This document shows positions 9,758 through 21,900 of a DNA stretch of 64,000 bases, piece after piece (the first letter of the stretch is position 1; the number at the start of each line of letters is the position of its first letter). The DNA comes from Vigna angularis (Eukaryota; Streptophyta; Magnoliopsida; Fabales; Fabaceae), in NCBI RefSeq assembly GCF_016808095.1, contig NC_068972.1, forward strand, positions 38,719,029 to 38,783,028. The letters are read 5' to 3'. The notes beneath the pieces are model-generated. The model was not told the DNA's origin. It saw nothing but the letters and a program-made list of their open reading frames with translations, and searched no databases. A program made the position numbers and the translations under genes.

Positions 9758-11040
9758 TTCACACAGGTTATCTGAATATTCTATACATAGATAGGGAATT
9801 CATCAGAGGTCATATCTTGAACTTGAAAATTGCACTTCAATGGTTTATCAAAAAAGTTGCATTAACGTGTCTTTAGGTACTCACTATTGTTTGTTTTGGA
9901 ATTTCACCTCGTATGTGTTCATTACTGCGCATATACTACTCATTATTTTCAAATTAATTAGGATGAATTTGTATAGACAAATATATAGGAAAGGCGTACT
10001 AAATCCTACCTAACATCGCACTGTTTTGGGCACGTGTACACTTTCTGTTATTATTGTGGTTATTTCTTCTCTTGTTCAAATTTCTAAGTGTCTTTGAACT
10101 GTTATCTGCTCTTTTATTTTTAAAAATTATTTTTGAAGCAATACATTGTTATACTTTTAATTAATTATTTATTTTAGTATAATGTAATGATTTTGTTGCT
10201 TTAATTATGCACATGAGTTATTGCTTTCTCCTTAAGATATTATCAAATCCGTGTATAAAAGTGAACAATATCTTCACTTTGAGGGTGCTTTGGACTCTAT
10301 AACTTTTTTTACGCCATTATTTTTAAAGTTTCTGAGAGGTCTAGATAGTATGGAAGTGAAAAATACTTTTTATCACTTTTTTTTTGTTTCTCAATATTTA
10401 ACAATGTTGACACAATTATCGAAATAAATTTTAACTATAGTTTCAACACATGTATTAGGAAAAGCATGATATCAATTTTGGTCCACAAGAATTCTGTCTA
10501 ATTTCTTAGCAATACAATTTCCCAATTGACGTTGATACCAGAAAAACTTGTAGTCCTATGTCTCGATATCCATCAAGTCGTAGGAACTAATCATGCTCAA
10601 GAAAAGTGACAACCTTATACAAATTTATCTCAATACATCTCTTAATACTTAACATCAGCCATAGATGTGAGATATTAAATTGGCGACCCATAAGGTAGTC
10701 TAAAAGGCCACCCACAAATTCACTTAATGTTTTTTTTTGGAGATTCAAATTGACATTGCCTGAGTAATATATCATGATTTTGAATCCAAATAAGCTAGGA
10801 TCCAAATTCTTCTTGCCTTATTCCTCCACAATTTATAAGCTGAAACCCCAAAGAAAACCAAAACACGGATTTAGGAAAAAAGAGCAATGAGTTTTTAAAA
10901 AAATAACAATGATAAGTTTAGATAAACACCAACTATTTAACACATTTTCAACCCTTGCATTAATTGCCTTGGGAATATTTCGACTCAATCTATTTATTTC
11001 ATAATCATTTCAAAGTAAAAGAAAAAAGAAAAATATTCAT
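9758..11040. other. LPAT2 3' untranslated region and AT-rich intergenic sequence
   Basis: The first few hundred bases after the TAG are presumably the LPAT2 3' UTR. AATTAATTAGG and AAATAT-rich stretches could supply polyadenylation signals, but none is decisive. The rest shows no coding similarity. The small minus-strand frame at 10805-10587 has no recognisable domain. Confidence 0.4.
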
Positions 11041-11164
11041 TAATACATTTCCGTATACTTGGATGACATGTTATTAGGCATTAAATTGTCTTTATTTTTA
11101 ATACTTTTCCACCACAAATTCAACATAGGACTAGGACTAGTTGTTTGGGTGAGGATAAGCAAAG

Positions 11165-11420
11165 TAACATTTATAATATGCGTTTCAGGTATAGGGTTGA
11201 ATGTCCACTTAAAACATTCTCTTGTTGCTTATTCCTTAGTTGTCTTCTTTCTATTAGGATAATTTGTTCTTCAATCGATCATATGTATCTATTAAAAATA
11301 TTTTGATACTAAAGTGAATTTAAGTTTGAGCGGTTAAGTGGTTAAAGCTATAATAAATGTGTGGTAAAACTCTTAACAGACCTTTGATCTATATTTATAC
11401 TTTTGTCCATGAGATTTTTT
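11165..11420. repeat. Dispersed repeat, copy 1
   Basis: About 250 bp shares blocks with 13095-13345 in the same orientation: CCACTTAAAACA, CTTGTTGCTTATTCCTTA, TTGTCTTCTT, GATAATTTGTTCT, TTAAAGCTATAATAAAT and TAAAA-CTC-TTAACA. This could be old terminal repeats around 11.4-13.1 kb. No ends with target duplication were found. Confidence 0.6.
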
Positions 11421-11499
11421 ATTAGGGTTCGTCGAATCACGTTCAAATTATGTTTAAACCTGACTCTTGACTTGTTTAGATTAACTAGATAATTAACTG

Positions 11500-12700
11500 A
11501 TGTTGATCGCGTGACTGATCAGTATCTTCCGGGTGTGGACAATCGGTCATGTTATTTCAATCGGTACATATCAGGCGATACATATAGTACATAGGTCGAA
11601 CAAGCCTTTAGCTTGAATTAAGATCACAAGCAAAAAAAGGTTTATTATCGCTCAACTCAACCTTGAAAATATGATTGTTAGTATTTGATGGTTATGCCTT
11701 CCCGTGAACCGTGTCGATGCTTCACGAACCGCTTGATTCACCTTTGAAAATGTAACTGTGTGGCAATGAATGTGTGTGTTGCCTCGTGAACCATGATGTC
11801 AGCTCTAACATCGAATGTGAAGTGTCGCATATCTTTTGTCGTCAGAGGGTGTAAGATCTAACGGTCATGAAAGGGCCACATGTACCCAAAGTTTTCTATA
11901 AATAGGCAATGCTACTCTTTCCAAGGCATAGAAAAGTAAATATTTTCGTACAAGAAGCCACCTAATCTCAACAAAGTCAACTATTTGTGAGTAAAAGGGA
12001 GACTTGCACAAGAGAATAGAAGAACTTTTGCTATCATTGTATCGTTACACTATTATTCTCTCATAAGCTTACATTGTGTAATTCTATTCATAGAACAAAA
12101 GAAAGAACTTCATAAGTTCTTAGATTTCTTTGTATTGTATTTATCCTCTTGCTGAGATTATCAGAATTTGTACTTCTAAACCAACATAAATTGTGTTTAG
12201 AATTTTGAAGAGAATTAAAACACTTGTACTGTTTAGCTTATGAGAGTTAAACTTTCTAGAAATTATGTCTAGGATTGATACTAGGAGTTGTTATAATACT
12301 TGAATACCAGGAGTTGTTAGAATACTTGAATACCAGGAGTGGTTAAGCTCAGACTAGTCAAGATTAACTATGGTTATTAAGAGTGGTGAGAATACTTGGT
12401 GTATACCAAGAATGGTTTGTACTCAGTTGTTATCTTGGATAAGATTAATCGAACCTTTTAATAGTTCTTGAGAAAGATTGGACGTAGCTTAAGGTTGAGT
12501 AAACTAGTATAAAATACTTGTATTATTGCTTTATATGCTTAAAATGTTTTCCTAAATGTTTGTTTAAAAATACAAACATCTAACAACTATTGCAGACTGT
12601 CCTGTCTAACCTTTGTGATGGTTATTAAGCATTAATATGCGAAAAAAGTTTAGAAAAACTATTCAACCCCCATTTTCCAGTGTTTTCCTGTGATTTCAGC
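11500..12700 (+). mobile_element. Retroelement LTR-like remnant (Copia/SIRE-like character)
   Basis: Contains a TATA-like CTATAAATAG (about 11897-11906), then a leader-like stretch and a run of short imperfect repeats (ATACTTGAATACCAGGAGT/TGGTTA, about 12290-12420). Its end resembles a legume LTR end (CTATTCAACCCCCATTTTCC, about 12659). There is no internal gag or pol beside it. It is an isolated LTR or LTR fragment. Family assignment rests on resemblance only. Confidence 0.4.
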
Positions 12701-13094
12701 CATGACCTGACTTCTTACAAGCATTGTTTGTCTTCCTTCATACTACATCCTACTTAACAAAGCTTTGTCGGTTGACCTTGGAGTTATAATGTTGTGCCAT
12801 CATCCGCTTGCATGCTTTGACCATTATTGTTGCCTTTGTTCGTCACCGTGTCGAGCTTTGCCCTCATTTAACACCCATCTTTTGTCAAATGATATCTTTC
12901 TCAACCTACAACACATTTATCTCTTCTTAATATTTCCTTTGCATATCATCCATCTACCTCTACATCCTTTTCATCTTTTCCATCCAGTCCATCTAACATT
13001 TCCTCTAGCGTTATGTTACTTACTATGTCTCTTGTGGTTACCGTATGGGCTTGAGAAGTTTTTGTTTGATCCTAATATAGGTGTCAAAATGTTT
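12701..13094. other. No gene recognised
   Basis: A + frame at 12765-13103 (112 residues) is Leu/His/Phe-rich with no known domain and is most likely chance. Confidence 0.4.
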
Positions 13095-13345
13095 CGAGTG
13101 TAGAATCGAACGACCACTTAAAACAATTCCCTTGTTGCTTATTCCTTAATTGTCTTCTTCTTGTTTAGATAATTTGTTCTCCAATCAATCAGGTGTACCT
13201 GCTAAATATATTCGGACGCTTAAGTTAACTCAAGTTCAATCAATTAAGGAGTTAAAACTATAATAAATACATAGTAAAATTCTCAACAATCATACTCTTA
13301 ATCTGTATTTATAGTTTTGACTATGAACTTTTAAATAGATTCAAC
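13095..13345. repeat. Dispersed repeat, copy 2
   Basis: Diverged copy of 11165-11420 in the same orientation, sharing CCACTTAAAACA, CTTGTTGCTTATTCCTTA and TTAAAACTATAATAAAT blocks. Confidence 0.6.
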
Positions 13346-14554
13346 CTAATTACAATCCAATTTTATTTAAATATCATTACTAACCTATTTAAATTAATTA
13401 AATGAATAACTTATATCAATCACGACCAATCGATATTTTTTGTGTACCGATGATCGGTCATATAATCACATTATTTTAATCAATAATTATTGATTTCTCA
13501 CTGTCAATACCCAATTTTGTTCGGATAATTAATTAATAAAAAGTTTAATATATATATATATATATATATATGATAAAAAATAGCGACACTCGCCTTTAAT
13601 ATGAATTATATTCATAGTAATTTTCTATGTTTTTTCATGAATGATCAGTCGTTGAATTCTTCCTTTATTTACGATAATAAATCTAGTTATTTTATTCTGT
13701 TTTTTGACAATCTTAACTTTGATTACTTGGGTAATAATTTTTTTCCTATTGCAATTAGGATTATGACAGTTTTGAAAAAAAGACAGAGGAGTCATCTTCA
13801 TTCATAATTTATTCGTGAAAAAATACTGTAAAACTTCTGAAAAGAATAGTGTCAAATAAAATTTGGGACCTGGAATCAGTTAAGTAGACAGACGTGGTTT
13901 TTAAAAATATTTAGTTTCCCCTAAAATAAAAAATGTAGTTAAATATGTATGAAAAATATTAATGAAATTATTTATTTGAGTCTATCCTAAATGTTTTTAT
14001 TCATTTATAATTAAAATTCAGGACTAGTAATTTTTTATAAAAAAATGATTAGTTAGTTAACATTTTTTTACCTTTGAATTTTGAGAATTTTACTTTTTTT
14101 TTAATATAATTCACATATAATGTGATAGGCTGTACCTGAAAGTCTTACAACGAAGACAATGTAAACTATATATCGAAATTGTAGACTCTTGCATGTCTTT
14201 TATTTAGAAGAAAATATTTATTTTATAAAATTTCTAATATTTAAACTAACGATTGAATATAAGATGATACGATTGATTGTATATATATCATAGTACAAAA
14301 CTTTCAAAATAACATAATTCCAATTGGTAGTATAAAACTATTAAAATAAGATATACATAGATAAAAATTTACAAAAAAACTTGAGGTTACTAGAACTAAA
14401 GATTCTATCTTTGACGGACCAAAAACTATCTATTATGTTACTCTTCTCTTCCTACCAATCGCTGAATTCTCTTAAATATGTCATCCCTAAGCTCACACAA
14501 TTTAGGTGATCATTGCAAAAGAGAAAATATACTCAAAGGCAAATAACACAAAAA
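13346..14554. other. AT-rich, gene-free; TA microsatellite at 13548-13571
   Basis: No coding similarity. The frame at 13601-13807 is AT-rich with no domain. The simple TA run at 13548-13571 is the only clear structure. Confidence 0.5.
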
Positions 14555-14829
14555 CAAGTGGACTTTAAGCCTAACTCAACCCCGCATCTCGAGCGTAGGA
14601 TTAGACATTCTTAATGGGTGGTCCGATAGTGGCCTGATAGCGGATGGAACAATATGTCCAGCAAACAACAAACATCGCTAGGATGGGCTCTAACCATGGC
14701 TTTGATACCATGTTAGAAGTAGACTTTAAGCCTAACTCAACCCCACAAAATCGACTTGTAGGGTGAGGTTTGCACCCACTTATAAACTATGAAATGACCT
14801 TATCTCTAGTCGATGTGGAACTTCCAACA
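14555..14829 (-). mobile_element. TRIM element, minus orientation, left repeat truncated
   Basis: Same TRIM family as 2331 and 3333. The intact repeat is about 14713-14829 (minus strand TGTTGGAAGTTCCACATCGA...). The primer-binding site reads TGGTATCAAAGCC on the minus strand just left of it. The interior contains the ATCTCGAGCG motif. The left repeat is cut after about 25 bp (GTGGACTTTAAGCC...), so it is a deleted copy. Confidence 0.82.
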
Positions 14830-15189
14830 CTCACCTTTCTCTACTTGAGAATTGATGATCATTAGAGTGTTGGAATAGACCAACAATTCAAAGCTCTATA
14901 CATTCATATAACAATAACAATACAAGGCATCACCATGTAACCCCTCCACGAGTATCATGGAATTACGTCCATCAATATCATTCACATAATCAACCATATA
15001 TTCATTATCATCATATCTCTCACATAATCATATATATACTCCTATGCATAATCATATACATAATCTTGTTTTGAATTCATATTATAAATCAATTCATACT
15101 CTACAATAAATAGTATAAACCAATCATTCAAACACTCACATACATGGAACACACTTTAAGAAAATACTTAGAAACTTAGTTGTGATATT

Positions 15190-15372
15190 TTCGCTCAGCC
15201 ACCAAGTCTGCTCGCTCAACTAAATGTATTTACTAGCCCACTCGCTTAGCCACCACGACTCGCTGTGCGAAAACAGAAATAGTGGATTCTACTCGCTAAG
15301 TGGCTACCCTCGCTCAGTGAGAAGTGCTATGCTCACTCAGCTAGAATCCATTCACTCAACGAGACTGTATAA
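15190..15372. repeat. Cluster of CTCGCT(C/T)AG-type short motifs
   Basis: At least eight variants of a 9-12 bp word (TCGCTCAG, TCGCTTAG, TCGCTAAG, TCACTCAG and similar) occur within 180 bp, separated by 10-25 bp. Similar words recur in legume retroelement terminal regions, so this is probably part of a degraded LTR element spanning about 14850-15900. No pol sequence is nearby. Confidence 0.55.
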
Positions 15373-17465
15373 TTTGTAGCACCAAAATGGCAAAATTTGC
15401 ACCCTTCAACTACTCATGACCTATCCTATGCATCTTTCTCAACTTCTAAAACTCCTAAATTGTATTCTAAACTTAAATGGACCTAAACAAATGTATCTAA
15501 ACCAACATAAACTCGTTTTTAAACTGATCGACCATAAGATTCCACTCCAAAATTAACCAAAACCTCACTTTAGAGACCCAAATTGAATTTCACAAGTTAT
15601 AGCTCATATTTGAGCAACTTAGGGGTTTGAACAAGTTATAATTGACTCAAAGACAAACTCCAACTACTCCAAAATACCTTAAAACATTCACATAAACATT
15701 TCACCTCTCAAGACCCCCAATTTGCACCTAAAAACCATCCAAAACACCACCAATTGTATATCATATATTTCTAAACCATTTTTCTGCTAAATCACCACAC
15801 AAATAAGTTTCAAATGACCATACCATAGAGCCTAAAACATTATTTTTCCACTTAGACCAATTTGTCTAAAACTCACCTATTATTTTTTTTAGGGTTTTAC
15901 AACTATTCATATTTAAATTAATATGTACTAGATATAAGATGTCATGTATAATCATTCATATATCTTAACTACATTATTATATTAAAAAAAAAACAATACC
16001 GGAATAAATCTGAACAACCATATTTATACTCTTCCAATGAATTTGATTTACTTAACATTTAATATGAAGTAATTAAATGAAAACTAACAATATTTTTCTA
16101 TCTTTGCCTAAAATGCTAAAAATTATATAAAAAAGTATGTATGCACGGTCAAGGAACCAATAGTATTACAAAATAATGTTGTTAAACCCCTCTCCATTAA
16201 ATTCAAAATCAATCTTAATTAGATGACAAAAAAATTAAGTTCAGTAGACCAGCATGTCAGTTTGGCCAAAAAAGGCTATTGGAGACAATGTTTTTAACTC
16301 TGAAAGTCTGAACCAAGTCGGTCCACAAAGCTTGCTAGTCCTGCAGCTTAGTTGGGACAGTTTAACAATCCGACCTCATTAAAAAAAAATTAAATCTGTA
16401 TCAAAATATTTCATATCAACACAGTTTGTCGACCAAGCTGATACAGTTCGATCAAAATTTGACTAAGATAAAAAACAACCTGGACTTCAATATGAAATAA
16501 ACTCAACATTATCTTATTTTCATGTAAAAAATAAAATTTTTTAGTCTGTTTTCATATGATATTAAAATTTCAATAACAAAAACATATAGATGAGCCCTGC
16601 GAGTCTAATAACATGACAATAAACTAATCGAATTGTAAAATTCAATTCATTTTTAATTATCAATCAATTCAACCAATTTTTGACAAGCTAATATCAGTTG
16701 GATTTAAATGGATAAATTAACGTGTTATCCGTAATCTTAGCAATAAATTTACTATTATAAATATAAATAGTGAAAAAATTGAATTAAAAATAATAAATAA
16801 AAACACTTACTTATATCATGAGTCAATTCAATGAATAAATTTAGATAACCAGCTTTTAAGATATTTTAAATAGATAGATTATTGCATGTTTTAGGAATGA
16901 GATTTAAAAAAAAAAACAAGAGTAAAACGATAGACATTGACATTCATTTAACATACTCATAAGGATAAAATAGTTTTAAAAGAGTAAATTTTTGTAATTT
17001 AAAAAAAAAAGTAAAAAATGATATTATTTTTCAAAGTATCATTTTCATTTTCAAAATTTGAATATCTATTCTTAATATTTTATAGTACAAATTTTAAGGT
17101 ACCAATCAGTATGGCATGCATGATGAAATTTTTAAGGATTTTGAAAATAAAAGAAAGATATAAAAGATATGTTATATAACAAATTTGTTATTTTATTTAT
17201 TTATATATTTTATATATCAAACAACATGTAATTAAATATTAAATAATTATAATATTTGAATTTTATTTTTTTAAATTTAAATAATGATATCTTTTTACTT
17301 TATATAAAAATATATCTTAAATTAAAAATTCTCTATATATTAATTTAAATAAAAGAATAAAGTAAATATTCTCTATAATAACCTAATATTTCCGTACATG
17401 TAATAGGAAAGTTGTAATTACTTATTCACATTTTTGACATAATTTCAAATACAAAAAACCCTATA
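15373..17465. other. AT-rich intergenic sequence, no gene recognised
   Basis: No coding similarity. The composition is close to pure A/T in 16900-17400. A short stretch around 16280-16480 (GTTCGATC, GTCGACC words) looks like retroelement debris, but I cannot assign it. Confidence 0.4.
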
Positions 17466-17474
17466 TTTTCTAAA

Positions 17475-17551
17475 GGAAAATGTTATGTCGACAACTAATA
17501 TTTGCCAACAATTTGACAACGCCAGGTGTCATCTTTGCATTGGCCAAATTT
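17475..17551 (+). repeat. Left terminal inverted repeat of the Mutator-like element
   Basis: Pairs with 21901-21978. The best block is CAACGCCAGGTGTCA (17516-17531), followed by TTTGCATTGGCCAAA. It is preceded by the target duplication TTTTCTAAA. Confidence 0.8.
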
Positions 17552-17977
17552 AATAAAAAGAAAATAGAGAGAGGTTATCAGACTAAGGGCAAAATTTGAA
17601 GAAAAGTTTACAAGTTTAACATTTTTGGTTTCGCGGTTTTCGTTTTCGTTTTTTCGCTCTCACTTCTACACTTCTTTCATCCCTTTTATCTTCTCTCTCG
17701 ATCTAACATCTATCTTCTCTGTCGTTCTAACCCTATTCTTGTATCTTTTTTCTGATTCGAAGTCTAGTGGCGGTTTGGGTGTCATGAATTTAATTCTTTT
17801 TACGTTGTGTGTGTTATAATGAATAAAGTTGTTATATTGAAAAAAGAACACAGAATATTAATAAGTATTTAAAATGTAGGCAATGGTTTCAGAAATGAAT
17901 ATAAGTTGTGGAATTTGTTGACCAAAAAACCATACAAGTGAATTTAAGGGTCATTACTGGTTGGGAGGTTATGTTTG

Positions 17978-18656
17978 GTGACCCCAAGAAGTGGGGAAGA
18001 AGTCATTCTTACTGAGGGGACTAAGTTGGACAAGTGCAGAGCTAATCTGTAGAAAAAACATTGTCGTAAACAGTGGCCTCGTAAATGATTACACGAGAGA
18101 AATCATTATTTTGTACAGAAAGTTGAACTGAAGTAGTCAGTTGTGGTGTCTTGGGTGATCATTGGCAAAAACTGTTAATTTAAAGCACAAGTCCACTCGT
18201 ATTTACTTGGTGTTGGTGTTTGACTGGTGGTAGAGGGTGGTAGGTGATGGGAGGTGACCCCAAGAAGTGGGGAAGAAGCCATTCTTACTGAAGGGACCAA
18301 GTTGGAGAAGTGCATGGCTAATCTACAAAAAAAATACTGTGGTAATCGTTTACAGTGGCCTGGTAAACGATTATACGAGAGAAATCACTGTTTTGTACCG
18401 AAAGTTGAACTGAAGTAGTCAGCTGTGGTGTCATGGGTGATCATTGGCAAAAGTTGTTACTTTCAGGCACAAGTCCACTTGTATTTACTTGGTGTTGGTG
18501 TTTCAGTGGTGGTAGAGAGTGGAAAGTGATGGGAGGTCACCCCAAGAAGTGGAGAAGAAGCCATTCTTACTTAGGGGACCAAGTTGGACAAGTGCAGAGC
18601 TAATCTGCAGAAAAAACACTGTGGTAATCGTTTACAGGGTCCTTGTAATCGATTAC
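17978..18656 (+). repeat. Tandem array A, about 280-bp unit, 2.4 copies
   Basis: Units start at 17978, 18254 and 18536 with GTGACCCCAAGAAGTGG, a period of 276-282 bp. Each carries a GTAATCGTTTAC/GTAAACGATTAC pair about 88 bp into the unit; the first copy is degenerate. The third copy ends shortly after its pair, at about 18656. Confidence 0.85.
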
Positions 18657-19742
18657 AATGGCAAAAAAGGCCTAAACTTGATTACCATGACATAATTAGA
18701 AAGGTCTTTGAGTCTAGATTCCAACAAAACAAGAATCAACTCATTTAGAGTTCGGTGAAGAAAGTATGAGCAAAAGAACAAGCAAAGGTCAGAGTTGGCA
18801 AGAATATATGAAACGCTAACTTGAAAGAGTAAACTGTACCAACTCAGATGTCCAAAAATTACAAATTAGTAGTCATTGGAAAGCTTTTTGAGTCTAGTTT
18901 CCAATAAAAAAAGAATCACATCATTTGGAGATTGGTGGGAAAAGTTATGATTAAAATAGCCAGCAAAGGTCAAAGTTGACAACATGTTATCTCACTCAAA
19001 TTGCCTTTGGCTACTTATGTGCGCACAGGTGGCTCCTGTAGCACAAATTTTTGTACAAAACTAGACTTTTGTTCATGTAATCGTTTACAAGGCTCTTGTA
19101 ATCGATTACAAGGCATAAAATAGCCTGCACTTGTTTCAGCACTTGAACCAACTTGGTCTTGACACCAACATTGGGTCTTTCCTTCACCATGGACTGCCCA
19201 AACCCTAGTTTCCTCCCTCTACTCACACTTAAACACTAAAAACAACTCTCATCAACTGAAGAAATATGGAAACATAACGTAAAATGTCTTTGGCTACCTG
19301 TGTGCCCAAAACTAGCTCTTACAGCACAAATTTTTGTACAAAACCAGATTTTTTTTCGTGTAATCGTTTACAGTGTCCTTGTAATCGATTACAGTGTCAA
19401 AAAAGGTGTAAAATTGATTTCCAAGGCATAATTTGAAAGGTCTTTGAGTCTAGATTCCAACAAAACAAGAATCAACTCATTTGGAGTTCGGTGAAGAAAG
19501 TTATGAGCAAAAGAACAAGCAAATCTCAGAGTTGGCAAGAATATATGAAACGCTAACTTGAAAGAATAAATTGTACCAACTCAGATGTCCAAAAATTACA
19601 AATTAGTAGTAATTGGAAAGCTTTTTGAGTCTAGTTTCTAATAAAAAAAGAATCACATCATTTGGAGGTCGGTGGGAAAAGTTATCAGTAAAATAGCTAG
19701 CAAAGGTCAAAGTTGACAGCATGTTATCTCACCCAAGTTGCT
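18657..19742 (+). repeat. Duplicated block with 736-bp offset, flanking the paired motifs
   Basis: The segment from TCTTTGAGTCTAGATTCCAA at 18705 to about 19005 recurs from 19441 to about 19742 with few differences, including CATTTGGAG, AGTTGGCAAGAATATATG and TCAAAGTTGACA. Between the copies lie two more paired-motif sites (19077 and 19360). No protein reading frame is conserved. Confidence 0.85.
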
Positions 19743-20960
19743 CATCTCATAAACATTGTTTCTTTCCTCCATCATGGGGTGCCAAAACATGACTTTTGAA
19801 CAAAAAAATCGACTATAAAACATTATTACTTTTGTGAATACTGGGTGCCCAAACATGACTTTCCAGCCTCTACTCACACTTAAACACTAAAATCAAGTGA
19901 AAACCAGTGAATTTATGCCAAAAAACTAAAAATTTTGACTATGGTCACCTAAGTTACCACAACTGACTCCTCCAGTACAAGTTTCTGTACAAATCTTTGA
20001 TTTTGTTCGTGTAATCGTTTACCAAGCATCTGTAAACGATTACAAGTGTATTTTTTGGTGCAGAAGTTTCAAGACTTCATCTAAGTTGTTCATCTCATAA
20101 ATATTGTTTATTTCCTCAATCATGGGGTGCCCAAACATGACTTTCCAGCCTATACTGACACTCAAACACTAAAATCAAGTGAAAACCAGTTGATTTATGC
20201 CAAAAAACTAAAAAATTTGACTATGGTCACCTAGGTTACCACAACTGACTCCTCCAGTACAAGTTTCTGTACAAATCTTTGATTTTGTTCGTGTAATCGT
20301 TTACCAAGCATCTGTAAACGATTACAAGTGTATTTTTTGGTGCAGAAGTTTCAAGACTTCATCTAAGTTGTTCATCTCATAAACATTGTTCATTTCCTCA
20401 ATCATGGGGTGCCCAAACATGACTTTCCAGCCTATACTCACACTCAAACACTAAAATCAAGTGAAAACCAGTTGATTTATGCCAAAAAATTAAAAATTTT
20501 GACTATGGTCACCTAGGTTACCACAACTGACTCCTCCAATATAAGTTTCTGTACAAATCCTGGATTTTGTTCGTGTAATCGTTTACCAAGCATCTGTAAA
20601 CGATTACAAGTGTATTTTTTGGTGCAGAAGTTTCAAGACTTCATCTAAGTTGTTCATCTCATAAACATTGTTCATTTCCTCAATCATGGGGTGCCCAAAC
20701 ATGACTTTTCAGCTTATACTGACACTCAAACACTAAAATCAAGTGAAAACCAGTTGATTTATGCCAAAAAATTAAAAATTTTGACTATGGTCACCGAGGT
20801 TAGCACAGTTGACTCCTATAGTACAAGTTTCTGTACAAATCCTGGATTTTGTTCGTGTAATCGTTTACCAATGAGTTGTAATTGATTACAACCGTGTTTT
20901 TTGGTGCAAAAGTTCCAGGACTTCACCTAACTTCATCATGTCACAAGCATTGTTTCATTC
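19743..20960 (+). repeat. Tandem array B, 282-bp unit, about four copies
   Basis: The marker CAT(C/G)TC(A)TAA(A)CATTGTT starts at 19743, 20091, 20373, 20655 and 20937. The last three spacings are exactly 282 bp and the first is 348 bp because of a 66-bp insertion. Units at 20091, 20373 and 20655 are nearly identical, so this part expanded recently. Each unit carries one 33-bp paired motif. Confidence 0.9.
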
Positions 20961-21592
20961 CTCCATCAAATATATCAGTACTAATCAAAGTGGCCACTTT
21001 ATTCATTAACAATTCAAACAAAACCATATTTCACAATGAGAATAACAAAGGAAATTCAATTAACATTAATAATATGTACAATTTTGTATTACTTTCTCTT
21101 AACATTGAACAAAATATATTCCAAATTACAAACATTTGTTCATCTATGTACAATTTTGTATTACTTTCTCTTAAGAAATCTATACAAATATCACTCATAT
21201 TTTATTCTAAGAAATCGAGTGTAAGGAGTCCTAAACACTCTGCTCTTGTAACACCTTCGTGACCTTATCCTCACGTAAGTCTTCATTGGAGGTGGATTGG
21301 TGGACATGCCTCTCGGGGAAAAAAAAAATCCAATGTTCATGGACAGTTCTTCACATAAAACACTCTGTCCACCATCTCCGCAATCAGTGACCGGTGCTCC
21401 TCTGTCAAATGCTTGTTCAAAGTAGAAATATACTTTGTTAAAAATAAGTGACTAACCCTCAACTACATCAACAACAAATAAAATAACCAAAACATAAAAG
21501 CCATAAAACAAAAACAACAAAAAATTTAACAAGGAAAACCCAAAATCCAAACCGAAAACGCAATGTACAAAATGAAGGAAGAATGCATTTAC

Positions 21593-21631
21593 CTTGCTCG
21601 TCGAAGGATCATGGTTACCGGAACTTGCCAT
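21593..21631 (-). pseudogene. Putative first coding exon in the Mutator-like element's right arm
   Basis: On the minus strand, 200-350 bp of pyrimidine-rich leader-like sequence from the right terminus leads to an ATG at 21631. It encodes MASSGNHDPSTSK and is followed at once by a consensus donor (CAAG|GTAAAT). About 160-200 bp further on, near 21425-21340, another stretch reads STLNKHLTEEHRSLIAEM before a stop. This could be the start of a captured or resident transposon gene, later truncated by the arrays. The second stretch is reminiscent of N-terminal parts of plant Mutator-associated Ulp1-type proteins, but that is a weak impression. No complete product is possible. Confidence 0.35.
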
Positions 21632-21900
21632 TTTGCACAAACACTCAACAAAGAGGACGACATTAACCAAAACGAAGAGATGTAACAAAAACGTAGAAGG
21701 AGAACAACAAGGAAGAGTGACAACCACAAGGAAGAGGGAGACCGAAAACCAAAAGAGAAAGCTAGAACGAAGATGATGAACGAGAAGGAAGAAAGAGAAC
21801 ATTGATTTCTAATGAAATAGGACAAGGGGTATATTTGAAATTCCAAATTTTCTAAAGCTCTCATCAATTTCGATGTCACAATTTCAGAAATAAAAGAAAA

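Noticed and set aside
12765..13103. 112-residue + frame
   Set aside because: Leu/His/Phe-rich with no domain; partly overlaps a dispersed repeat.
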